From: Akkermansiaceae bacterium
GTDB taxonomy: Bacteria > Verrucomicrobiota > Verrucomicrobiia > Verrucomicrobiales > Akkermansiaceae
DNA: 10,305 nucleotides
NCBI GenBank assembly: GCA_029287105.1
Contig: JARFRT010000546.1
Location: 1 to 10,305, forward strand
Direction of reading: 5' to 3'
The translations under genes were made by a program, and so were the position numbers. Under the pieces are notes generated by a model. That model had not been told where the DNA came from. It was given only the letters and a program-made list of their open reading frames with translations, and did not search any database. Positions 1 to 6,539 of this stretch are shown in pieces (positions within the stretch are counted from its first letter, which is position 1; the number at the start of each line of letters is the position of its first letter).

Positions 1-64
1 CATAAGCCGGAATACGAGATCGTGTATCTTGTCTCGTGGGCTCGGAGATGTGTATAAGAGACAG
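1..64 (+). other. Untrimmed Illumina Nextera adapter (artefact)
   Basis: This stretch is sequencing adapter, not genome. Bases 1-20 match the 3' part of the Illumina P7 flow-cell oligo with three mismatches (positions 3, 7 and 11). Bases 21-30 sit where a 10-nt i7 index would be. Bases 31-64 match the Nextera read-2/transposase adapter exactly and end in the 19-bp mosaic end recognised by Tn5 (46-64, ending AGAGACAG). Genomic sequence therefore begins at about base 65. A plus-strand reading frame opened by GTG at 36 would start with the translated adapter peptide MGSEMCIRDR, a familiar contaminant signature in protein databases. No gene or promoter should be called here. Confidence 0.98.
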
Positions 65-1214
65 GGTCAAGAGACTCGATTTGGATGGTATTGGGAAGTT
101 CTTTTTGGAGGGATTCCCAGTAGGCGGCGTCGAGTTCCGGGTTGTGGAGTTCGCCATTTTTCGCGGAGTAGCTGCTGACGCCTTTGAGGGGCATGAGGAA
201 GAGGGTGTTTTGGGTCGCGTGTTGCAGGCGTTCTCCGATGCATTGGGCGACGCGTGCTTGTTCGGCGGCATTCAGGCGTGGCACGAAGATATAGGGTGAG
301 TGCCAGGTGACCTGGTGGTCCTCGTAGCCGGCGGGGACTCGGTTGGGTTCGTTGACGAGGATGCCGAGGTGTTCGGAGCCGCCGGGGCAGATGACCTGGG
401 GGATGCCGAGTTTGCCGGCGACGGTGAGGCGTTCGGGGCCGGAGGCGCGGAGCACACCGAAGACACCGTCGGCAATTTCGCCGAGGGCGTAATCGAATAC
501 GGCGGTGATGATTCCCTCTTTCATCATTTGTTCCATGGCCTCGCCGCCGGCGCCGATGGCGTGGAAGGTGATGACCTCGTAGCCGGCTTCCTCGAAGCGG
601 CGGATGGCGTGCATGGCGCCCTGGGTGAGCACGCCGAGGTTGCTCATTCCGATGACGCCCTTGGCGGTGGACTGGGTGATGCATTGCTCGACCTGGGCCA
701 TGCCCCAGGCGCAGGCAGCGGCGTTGGCGAGGATTTTGCGGGAAAAGACGTTCAGCCCGAGGATGTCGCTGACGGCAAACATCATGGTGATGTCCTTGAT
801 GCCGACAAAGGGTGAGGTGTCGCCGGAAGCGGCGGTGGAGAGCATCACCTTGGGGAAGCCGTAGGGCAGGGCTTGGAGGATGGGGGCGCAGGTGGAGGTG
901 CCCTGGGTGCCGCCGAGGGTGAGCACGGCGTGGATTTTTTCGGTTTTCTGGAGGTCGAGCAGGATTTTGGTGGCTCCTGCGACGATGACTGGCCCGGCTT
1001 TTTCCCGGCTCGGCTGGTCGAGAAGATCGGCGGGGGTGCTGCCACCGGCCTCGATGATTTCGTGTTTGGGGATGTCGGCCGTTAGCGGGGAATCGCCGAT
1101 GACGCTGAGATCGATGAGCAGGGCCTTGCCGCCGAGGCGTTCGATTTCCTGCCGCATGAAGTCGGCTTCGTCGGCCTTGGTATCGAGGGTGGCCAGGATG
1201 GCAATTGTTTTCAT
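65..1214 (-). CDS. Tm-1-like ATP-binding domain protein (UPF0261), 3' end missing
   Basis: The family is named after the N-terminal half of the tomato mosaic virus resistance protein Tm-1. Bacterial members are cytosolic, predicted nucleotide-binding proteins without an established reaction. The ATG at 1214-1212 opens with MKTIAILATLDTKADE, the usual family start. About 383 codons can be read before the adapter. Supporting stretches are a Gly-rich loop GGTQGTSTCAPIL (about residues 101-113), ALPYGFPKVMLSTAASGD (115-132), a second Gly-rich loop FHAIGAGGEAMEQM (217-230) and ICPGGSEHLG (275-284). Family members are roughly 400 residues, so only a short C-terminal piece should be missing. The frame stays open through the adapter, so an automatic call reaching base 3 would carry about 21 false residues. 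The gene lies 19 bp downstream of the PEP-hydrolase-family gene, its usual partner, and is probably cotranscribed with it. No clear Shine-Dalgarno sequence precedes the ATG. Confidence 0.9.
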
Positions 1215-1233
1215 GGGAACAGTGGGGGTGGAC

Positions 1234-2094
1234 TTACTTGGAAAACCGGAGTGCGGTGAACTCGGAGGCGGCCTGGGTGACGGCGCGTTCGATGGGGAGG
1301 CGTTCGGTGGAGGAGCCGGTCCAGAACCCGTGGCCTGAGGTATGATCGAGCATGTACTGAGCATCCATGGGGTTCTCCATGGCGGCGCCGTGGCCGACCA
1401 GGATGACGTCGGGGTGGACCTCCCGGCATTTTTGGTAGGCGTGTTCGGTTTGTTCCGCGGTTTCCTCGATCGTCATGCCGTTGTCATATCCCTTGATGCC
1501 GCCTTTGGTGGTGCCTGCGTGATAGCAAAAGATGTGGGGTTTGGCTTCGGCGCAGATACGGATGGAATCTTCGAGGGTGAAGGCGAGTCCGATGCTGACC
1601 ATATCCATTTCCTCCCTGGCGAGTTTGAGCATCTCGATTTCGTTATCGATGGTGATGCCGGCGGAGGTCAGCACCTTGAAGATTTCCGAGTCGTGGTCGA
1701 CGTAGGAGATGGACGGGCCGATATTGGAGACGGAATTGACGCCCATGTCCTTGCATTGTTGCAAGACCATACGCATGTCCTTGAGCGGGTCGTTGGCATT
1801 GAGGCAGGCGCAGACAAAGGCCTTGCCGTCGAGGGCGGGCATGATGTCCTCGCGGGTGTAGTCGAGGGTTTGCTGGTTGGAGTCGAGGATGGGCCACATC
1901 ATGGACATGGTGCCCATGCCGTTGGCGCGCAGGCGGGCGCCGGAGAAGGTGTTGATGCAGTCGGTGCCGCATTGTTCCTGGAGTTTGGCGACCAGGCCGC
2001 TGCCGGCGGATGAGATCATGATGGGCTGGCGGTTATCGACTTTCGCCTTGAGGTTGGCGAGGATCTGGCTGGTGGGAATGCGTCGGGTGATCAT
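1234..2094 (-). CDS. Phosphoenolpyruvate hydrolase family protein (TIM barrel)
   Basis: This 286-residue protein matches by eye the TIM-barrel family called 'PEP hydrolase' or 'TIM-barrel signal transduction protein' (Pfam PF09370). The same domain forms the C-terminal half of plant and fungal Tm-1 proteins. Recognisable stretches are PIMISSAGSGLVAKLQEQ (residues 24-41), the F-S-G-A-R-L-R segment followed by NGMGTMS (50-64), DYTREDIMPAL (78-88), SNIGPSISYVD (123-133), FCYHAGTTKGGIKGYD (189-204) and ILVGHGAAMENPMDAQYML (231-249). Length and start fit a complete family member. No signal peptide or membrane segment is seen, so it should be cytosolic. The family name promises a reaction on PEP, but the true substrate is poorly established, so the product name should be treated as a family label. 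The start is ATG at 2094-2092 without a strong ribosome-binding site. It is the promoter-proximal gene of the pair with the Tm-1-like gene. Confidence 0.88.
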   Translation of the reverse strand: MITRRIPTSQILANLKAKVDNRQPIMISSAGSGLVAKLQEQCGTDCINTFSGARLRANGMGTMSMMWPILDSNQQTLDYTREDIMPALDGKAFVCACLNANDPLKDMRMVLQQCKDMGVNSVSNIGPSISYVDHDSEIFKVLTSAGITIDNEIEMLKLAREEMDMVSIGLAFTLEDSIRICAEAKPHIFCYHAGTTKGGIKGYDNGMTIEETAEQTEHAYQKCREVHPDVILVGHGAAMENPMDAQYMLDHTSGHGFWTGSSTERLPIERAVTQAASEFTALRFSK

Positions 2095-2172
2095 GGCTGT
2101 GGGTGTGTGTCTGGTGGGGGTGGGAGTATTACGGCTTGTCGGGGGAGCCTACAAGCTGCGGACGGGTGGGTC

Positions 2173-2218
2173 ATGCAGTTTTGGTGCATACTTAGGTATA
2201 AAATGGTCAATGGGTCAA
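2173..2218 (-). promoter_or_regulatory. Candidate operator/promoter region upstream of the PEP-hydrolase gene
   Basis: The 135 bp between the AraC-type gene and the PEP-hydrolase gene (2095-2229) is more A/T-rich at its distal end than the surrounding coding DNA. It contains a dyad ATGCA-N7-TGCAT (2173-2177 and 2185-2189). On the minus strand there are two TTGACC copies eight bases apart (2213-2218 and 2205-2210). The outer TTGACC, an 18-bp spacer and TAAGTA (2189-2194) could form a weak sigma70-like promoter reading towards the PEP-hydrolase gene. Tandem direct repeats and dyads are common for AraC-type operators, but a direct link is only inference and no transcript start is known. Confidence 0.3.
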
Positions 2219-2229
2219 GGGGGGAAATG

Positions 2230-2964
2230 TCACCTGATTTTGAATCGGTCCCTGTAGGATGATGGCGGCTCCTTCATGATACGGGTGAATTCCCTGGAGA
2301 AGTGGCTTTGGTCGGAGAACCCGCAAGCGTAGCTTATTTCCGCAAAGTTCATGGTGGTCTGGATGATTTTGTGGCAGGCTTCCTGGACTTTGAGGTGGCG
2401 CATGTATTGTTTCGGTGACATGCCGAAGCAGGATTTGAATTTGCGTTGGAATGAGCTCAGTGAGAGGTTGGCGGCGGCTGCCAGTTGGCTGATGGAGATG
2501 TTGTCTCGGAACGATTGGTGCATGAGTTTCAGGGAGGCGCCCAGTTCGTTGTTTTGTTGGAGAGTCGCGTTGCTCTGGCCGAATGGGCGGGTGACGCCAA
2601 AAATGCCGCAGAGTTCTCCCCGGGTGTTGTAGAGGGGTTTTTTCGTGGTGGTGGCCCAGTCGACAAAGCCGCTGCCTGAGGGGACGAGTTCGATGCGGTT
2701 GAGGATGGAATGGCCGGTTTCGATGATCCGGAGGTCATCCTTGCGGATTTCCTACATGATATGCGACGGGATGACATCGGCGTCGGTTTTCCCCAGAATC
2801 TGAGTTCCGTCGTCGACCCCGAAAAGGTGGAGGAGTCGCTGGTTGAATGCGACGTATCGGAGCTGGGTGTCTTTGACAAAAAAGGTGAAGCCGGTGAGGT
2901 CGTCAAAGATGCTGGAGAGGTGGTCGCCGATTTGGTTGCTTTGAAAAAATCGGTCGTCCTGCAT
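2230..2964 (-). pseudogene. PAS-AraC transcriptional regulator interrupted by an in-frame TAG
   Basis: The 245-codon frame from ATG 2964-2962 to TGA 2232-2230 encodes an N-terminal PAS sensor domain and a C-terminal AraC helix-turn-helix domain, broken at codon 71 by TAG (2754-2752). Before the stop, the protein shows typical PAS features, such as FTFFVKDTQLRYVAFNQRLL and LGKTDADVIP. After it, without any change of frame, come EIRKDDLRIIETG and VDWATTTKKPLY, the normal second half of the same PAS domain. The AraC domain (about residues 148-244) has FQRKFKSCFGMSPKQYMR and EISYACGFSDQSHFSREFTR, which are classical. One base change (for example CAG to TAG) explains the break, so this is either a very recent nonsense mutation or a sequence error. 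If the TAG is an error, this is a normal ligand-sensing DNA-binding regulator, probably of the downstream PEP-hydrolase/Tm-1 pair. A start at Met148 (base 2523) would yield the DNA-binding domain alone, but no Shine-Dalgarno sequence precedes it. The gene starts 39 bp after the hydrolase stop. Confidence 0.85.
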
Positions 2965-3003
2965 GGGGCGATTTGAGCAGAAACCGGACGGGTCGTGAAG
3001 TCA

Positions 3004-3780
3004 TTAGACGGCTAAAAATTTTCTCAACGCGGTATTCAGCGCGAGTGTGTAGCCGGTGTTGTCGTGGTAGCGCGGTGGCAGGGTGGCGCGGGATGTGACG
3101 TTGGGGAGGTAGGCTGCGATCAGGTCCGCGGTGCTCTGCGGGTGGAGTTCGTCCTTGCTGGTGGTCAGGACAAGTGCCGGCTGGGTGATGGATTCGAGCT
3201 GCTGGGGCGAAGCAAATGGTGCGTCCTGCCACATTTGGTAGAGCACGGCGGTGGCGGCGGGGGTGACGGGTCGTTGGAAAAGTCCGTCGATGGACTGGGC
3301 GACCGGTGGGTTTTCGGTGAGGAGCTGTTGAAAGTCGGGGTGGGCGTGGAGTTTTGTCCTGGCGGAATCGGGTCCCGATTGTTCGATCCACTGGCCGACG
3401 TAGGCGACGAGTTTGAGGTGGTCGGGTTGTTTGACGTGGCACCACGACGGCCGGAGCAGGATGATGTTTTTGACCCGTTGCGGGTATCTCAGGGCCAGGT
3501 TCAGGGTGATGCCGGCGCCCATCGAGAGTCCACCGATGTTGCAGGCGCCGATGCCGAAGTGATCGAGCAGCTCGAGGGTGGCATCGGCGAAGGTGTCGAA
3601 TGAAAAGCTGGACGGGTCGGCGGGCTCGGGCTGGCCATGGCCCGGCATGTCCGGTGCGATCAGGAAGGTGCCGGGCAGGCCGGGGAAGGCGGAGGTGGTT
3701 TGGGCGCTTCCCGCGCCGAGGCCATGGAGAAAAACGAGAGGGGTGTCGGACGGGCGGCCGATTGTTTGGTAGGAAAGCAT
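3004..3780 (-). CDS. Alpha/beta-fold hydrolase
   Basis: This is a 258-residue soluble alpha/beta hydrolase with a complete-looking catalytic set. It has an oxyanion-loop motif FLHGLGAG (residues 17-24) and DMPGHGQ (44-50). The nucleophile elbow is G-L-S-M-G with Ser86. The likely acid is Asp210 in TSKDELHP, and the likely base is His239 in RYHDNTG near the C-terminus. Spacing and length resemble the esterase/lactonase-like branch (the 3-oxoadipate enol-lactonase style), but the substrate cannot be read from the sequence. The start chosen is ATG 3780-3778, giving MLSYQTIGRP directly before the first beta strand. The frame stays open upstream to 4011, but that extension overlaps the hemolysin III gene and has an Arg/His/Pro-rich composition typical of out-of-frame translation. 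The ATG shares one base with the hemolysin III stop (TGATG), which points to translational coupling. Confidence 0.9.
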   Translation of the reverse strand: MLSYQTIGRPSDTPLVFLHGLGAGSAQTTSAFPGLPGTFLIAPDMPGHGQPEPADPSSFSFDTFADATLELLDHFGIGACNIGGLSMGAGITLNLALRYPQRVKNIILLRPSWCHVKQPDHLKLVAYVGQWIEQSGPDSARTKLHAHPDFQQLLTENPPVAQSIDGLFQRPVTPAATAVLYQMWQDAPFASPQQLESITQPALVLTTSKDELHPQSTADLIAAYLPNVTSRATLPPRYHDNTGYTLALNTALRKFLAV

Positions 3781-4481
3781 CAGGGGATGGGAGTTGGAGT
3801 TGGCGGGAGGACGTAGAGGATCATGGCGAGGGCGTGGAGCGTGCTGCCGATCAGGACAAAGATGTGCCAGATGGCGTGATTGAATTTGAGGCGTTGCCAG
3901 AGAAAGAAGGCGATGCCGCCGGTGTAACAGAGCCCGCCGGCAACCAGGAGGATGAGTCCGCCGGTGGGCAGTGTGTTGAGCAAGGGTTGGATGGCAATGA
4001 TGGCGAGCCATCCCATGATCAGGTAGATGGCGGTGGAGATCCAGTGTTCGCGGTTATTTTTCATCATGGCCTTGATCATGACGCCGGCGATGGCCATGGA
4101 CCAGACGACGCCGAACAGGCTCCACCCCCACGGGCCGCGCAGGGTGACTAGTGTCAGCGGCGTGTAGGAGCCTGCGATGAGGAAGTAGATGGCTGAGTGG
4201 TCGAGAATTTGGAAAAACGACTTCTCCCTCGGGCCGCTGAATGCATGGTAGAGGGTGGACGACAGGTAGAGGAGCACCAGGGTGCTGCCGAAGATGGCGC
4301 CGGCGGTGAGCCGCCACGGGTCGCTCCCGGAAACCACGATCATGATGATCAGGGCCAGTACGCTGAGTGCCATGCCAATGGCGTGGGTGATCATGCTGGC
4401 CAGTTCCTCGGCGTGCGATTCGCAGAGGTCGGAGCGTTTTTTGAAGGGTTGGAATGTCATCCTGTGCGGTTTCCCGGGCAT
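3780..4481 (-). CDS. PAQR-family membrane protein, hemolysin III type
   Basis: This 233-residue protein has seven hydrophobic segments (about 31-51, 57-75, 95-115, 119-138, 147-168, 172-194 and 203-225) and the PAQR family signatures. These are E-ELASMITHAIG near the N-terminus, the S-T-L-Y-H motif (Ser75, His79), DHSAIYFLIAGSYTP (Asp94, His95), and NHAIWHIFVLIGSTLH (His202, His206). In the eukaryotic adiponectin/progestin receptors, the conserved His and Asp residues bind a metal and a ceramidase-like activity has been described. Bacterial members are named hemolysin III, but their physiological role is unclear. The protein acts in the cytoplasmic membrane. Two starts are possible: ATG 4481-4479, or the in-frame ATG at 4460-4458 (MTFQPFKK). 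Neither has a clear ribosome-binding site. The stop overlaps the start of the alpha/beta hydrolase by one base, so the two are probably made together. The 72 bp upstream to the fur stop hold no clear terminator. Confidence 0.92.
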   Translation of the reverse strand: MPGKPHRMTFQPFKKRSDLCESHAEELASMITHAIGMALSVLALIIMIVVSGSDPWRLTAGAIFGSTLVLLYLSSTLYHAFSGPREKSFFQILDHSAIYFLIAGSYTPLTLVTLRGPWGWSLFGVVWSMAIAGVMIKAMMKNNREHWISTAIYLIMGWLAIIAIQPLLNTLPTGGLILLVAGGLCYTGGIAFFLWQRLKFNHAIWHIFVLIGSTLHALAMILYVLPPTPTPIP

Positions 4482-4553
4482 CGCTCGAAGTAGCGCTTGA
4501 GGTCGCGTGGAATCGAGGCGCAGCGCTGGTGTTGTTGGCTTGGCGTTGTTGGA

Positions 4554-5051
4554 CTAGCGCTGCTTGGGGAGCCGTTTTCCCTGGACACGGGCAGAGATCA
4601 GGTTTTCGCACCGACCGTACAGGCGGAGTTTTTCGCAGCAGGCCTCGATTTTGAGAGTCTGGCGTTCGGGTCGAAACCCGAGTCTGCGCGCTGCGCAATC
4701 GTTCATGAGCTGAATATGTGCGTCTTCGAACTCAATGACCTTGCCGCAGTCGATGCAAACGAGGTGATTGTGCGCAGGGCTTTCGACGAAATTCGGGTCG
4801 TAGGTTTTCTGGTCGTCGCCGAGGTCGATTTCGTGCAGCAGGCCTGCCTCGACGAGCAGTGTGATGGTGCGATAGACTGTGGCACGGGACGTGCGCGTCT
4901 GGGTTTTGCGGATGCGATCCCATAGTTCGTCGGCGTTGAAATGCTCGTCGGAAGAGAAGATGGCATGGACGATGGCATTGCGCTGTGGCGTGTTTCGCAG
5001 CCCCTTGCTCTGGATAAACTGCTGCAGGCGCTTTTCGATATTGGAATCCAT
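4554..5051 (-). CDS. fur: Fur-family metal-responsive transcriptional repressor
   Basis: This 165-residue cytosolic DNA-binding protein has the full Fur layout. The N-terminal winged helix contains GLRNTPQRNAIVHAIF (residues 17-32), HFNADELWDRIR (37-48) and the recognition-helix region SRATVYRTITLLVEAGLL (55-72). The dimerisation domain follows, with the metal-binding signature H-N-H-L-V-C-I-D-C-G-K (94-104) and VIEFEDAHI. The Cys99-X2-Cys102 pair fits the structural zinc site. The second, C-terminal Cys pair found in many Fur proteins is not canonical here: there are Cys138, Cys139 and a lone Cys148 in YGRCENL. Fur, Zur and PerR share this fold, so the metal sensed cannot be fixed from sequence; Fur is the default assignment. 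Start ATG 5051-5049 gives the expected family N-terminus. The gene is divergent from the lipoprotein gene across about 75-90 bp in which I see no convincing Fur box. Confidence 0.9.
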   Translation of the reverse strand: MDSNIEKRLQQFIQSKGLRNTPQRNAIVHAIFSSDEHFNADELWDRIRKTQTRTSRATVYRTITLLVEAGLLHEIDLGDDQKTYDPNFVESPAHNHLVCIDCGKVIEFEDAHIQLMNDCAARRLGFRPERQTLKIEACCEKLRLYGRCENLISARVQGKRLPKQR

Positions 5052-5126
5052 GGTTGCGAGACTAGCAAATCGGGCTCAGGTAGCGAATTGGAAATTTCGA
5101 CATTGGCATTTTTTTCCAGATAGTCT

Positions 5127-5624
5127 TTGATCGGGCTTGTGCGTACGAAACATATCTTAAAAGCGCTGGCCATCTCGTTGGCTGGGTTATTGTTCAGTCT
5201 GCTGGTTTCTTGTTCCACGGGAGATAAAAGCCCCTTGCAAGTGAGGCAGTTTCACCTGAGTAAGATCAATCCAACTGGCAGGGAGGCGCAGATGGTACGA
5301 GGTGAGCAGATGTATCGGTTGCGTGGGGCGGTGACGCGGGAAGAGCGCCAACGTCGCCTGGGCCAGTATTACACGGTGAGCTGGAAAAATGACCAGGCGG
5401 CTCAGGGGCCCACGAAAGTGGTGATGGATTACCAGCAGGCCGCCACCGGATCGCAGGTGCTTCGCATGAGCAGGGATCTTCCTGCCGGCCAGACGTCGGG
5501 GAGCGTCGAGTTTCAAGTGACAGGAGAGTCCTATCGTATCGGGGGCCGCGTATTGGCGTGGCGCATAAGGCTGTTGCGTGCTGACGAGATTGTTGCGGAG
5601 AAGCGATCCTACCTCTGGAGGTGA
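5127..5624 (+). CDS. Predicted small lipoprotein of unknown function
   Basis: I do not recognise a family for this protein. The frame opens with TTG at 5127, but a GTG at 5139 gives a cleaner lipoprotein signal: a basic start (MRTKHILK), a hydrophobic core (ALAISLAGLLFSLL) and the lipobox L-V-S-C, with the modified Cys at residue 25 (29 from the TTG). The mature part of about 137 residues is soluble and fairly basic, with many Arg and Gln residues. It has alternating polar/apolar stretches such as SGSVEFQVTGESYRIGGRVLAWRIRLLRADEIV that suggest beta structure, and it ends in YLWR. It should be anchored to a membrane facing the periplasm. It is divergent from fur and convergent with the DUF2064 gene, so it appears to be a single-gene unit. 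The signal peptide and lipobox make the reading frame credible; the function is open. Confidence 0.75.
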   Translation: MIGLVRTKHILKALAISLAGLLFSLLVSCSTGDKSPLQVRQFHLSKINPTGREAQMVRGEQMYRLRGAVTREERQRRLGQYYTVSWKNDQAAQGPTKVVMDYQQAATGSQVLRMSRDLPAGQTSGSVEFQVTGESYRIGGRVLAWRIRLLRADEIVAEKRSYLWR

Positions 5625-5761
5625 TTGCATGTGATTCGCAGAGAGCACGCGGAGATAAGCCATGGGACGCGGGCATGATCCCAGTCTAACCCGGCAAACG
5701 GCACGGCGGTTGGGAACAGCGGTTGTTGGGGCGATCGGTGCGGGTTGACGGCGGGCGATTT

Positions 5762-6496
5762 TCAGGTGATTTCCTCCCCGAGTGCCTTTTTCAAAGCTGC
5801 CCCGAGCGGGCTGTCCATGGCTCGTTGCCAGTCGCGGAGTCGACTCACGCCGGGGAGTTCGGGCAGGAGTTCCGTGGTGATGTGGTTCTGGCCGGAATGT
5901 GCGGCTGAGAGGCTGGCCTCAAGCGCAGCACCCAGGCTCCAAGGGGTGTGGCGAAAGAGCTGGGGGGCGGGGGATTTGAGTGCGAGCAGGTAGTGGTCGC
6001 CATCCATGCCCGGCCCGACGACGGCGTGGTTTATGGGATGGCTGGCTAGGCGGGCAAAGGCGGCGTTGATCCAGCGGGCACCGCAGTCGGGACAATCGGT
6101 GCCGATGACGGCGATTTCACGGAAACCGTCGGCGAAGCCCTGTGCGAAGGCCCGTTCGAGTCGATTGCCGGGGTCGCCATGGCCTTGGGCGCGGAAGTCG
6201 ACTTCCTGGGTGAGTTTCCGGGTGGCGTGGGAAGAGGGGGCGAGGTAGAGGTTTTTTGAGGGACCGGAGGTGGCTCGCATTTCAGGTAGCAGCCAGAAAC
6301 GGATGGCATCTTCGGCGTCGTCCGGGGTGTAACAAAACCGGATGCGGCAGTTGTTGAGTCCCTGCAATTGGCGAAGCAGGACCTCGACCAGGGCCTTGTG
6401 GTAGCGGGCGGCGTCATCGGCGCCGACATCGGCGGCGAGGCGGGTTTTGACCTGACCGGGGGTGGGTTCCTTGAGAAATACCAGCAGCAAGCGCAT
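5762..6496 (-). CDS. TIGR04282/DUF2064 family glycosyltransferase-like protein
   Basis: This 244-residue protein has the features of the DUF2064 family, whose TIGR04282 branch is annotated as 'arsenosugar biosynthesis glycosyltransferase'. The fold is that of nucleotide-sugar (GT-A type) transferases. Motifs seen are FLKEPTPGQVKTRLA (residues 7-21, nucleotide-binding start), QGHGDPGNRLERAF (104-117), IAVIGTDCPDC (128-138, with the likely metal-binding Asp), and VVGPGMDGDHYLLAL (159-173), where many relatives have D-G-G-Y. The final WSLGAALEAS and LPELPGVSRLRDW segments also fit. No arsM- or arsS-like gene is visible nearby, so the arsenosugar role is not supported by context. The start ATG 6496-6494 is preceded at a 6-nt distance by AAGGA (minus strand, 6507-6503), one of the clearest ribosome-binding sites in the window. 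It is convergent with the lipoprotein gene and divergent from ftsK. Confidence 0.88.
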   Translation of the reverse strand: MRLLLVFLKEPTPGQVKTRLAADVGADDAARYHKALVEVLLRQLQGLNNCRIRFCYTPDDAEDAIRFWLLPEMRATSGPSKNLYLAPSSHATRKLTQEVDFRAQGHGDPGNRLERAFAQGFADGFREIAVIGTDCPDCGARWINAAFARLASHPINHAVVGPGMDGDHYLLALKSPAPQLFRHTPWSLGAALEASLSAAHSGQNHITTELLPELPGVSRLRDWQRAMDSPLGAALKKALGEEIT

Positions 6497-6502
6497 GGGG
6501 TG

Positions 6503-6507
6503 TCCTT
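6503..6507 (-). promoter_or_regulatory. Shine-Dalgarno site of the DUF2064 gene
   Basis: AAGGA on the minus strand sits six bases before the ATG at 6496 and supports that start over any upstream alternative. Most other genes in this window lack such a clear site. Confidence 0.6.
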
Positions 6508-6539
6508 AAACGCTGCACGATAAACTCCCAACCTCAATA

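Noticed and set aside
36..299. Plus-strand 87-codon open frame at the contig start
   Set aside because: It begins with translated adapter (MGSEMCIRDR) and continues antisense to the Tm-1-like gene.
1342..2013. Plus-strand open frame of 223 codons opposite the PEP-hydrolase gene
   Set aside because: It is antisense to a gene with strong family motifs; it has low-complexity Gly/Val/Asp composition and no motifs of its own.
2230..2523. AraC HTH region as an intact stand-alone small gene
   Set aside because: The same frame continues upstream with clear PAS sequence up to the TAG and beyond, and no Shine-Dalgarno sequence precedes Met at 2523, so a broken longer gene explains it better.
3781..4011. 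N-terminal extension of the alpha/beta hydrolase upstream of 3780
   Set aside because: It would overlap the conserved end of the hemolysin III gene and encodes Arg/His/Pro-rich sequence unlike any hydrolase.
5052..5126. Possible Fur box between fur and the lipoprotein gene
   Set aside because: I found no acceptable match to the 7-1-7 TGATAAT-A-ATTATCA pattern; the GAAATTTC palindrome at 5091-5098 is too short to count.
5663..5683. TGGGA-N11-TCCCA inverted repeat between the convergent lipoprotein and DUF2064 genes
   Set aside because: A 5-bp stem with an 11-base loop and no T-run is expected by chance in GC-rich DNA; the 137-bp gap (5625-5761) otherwise shows nothing I can support.
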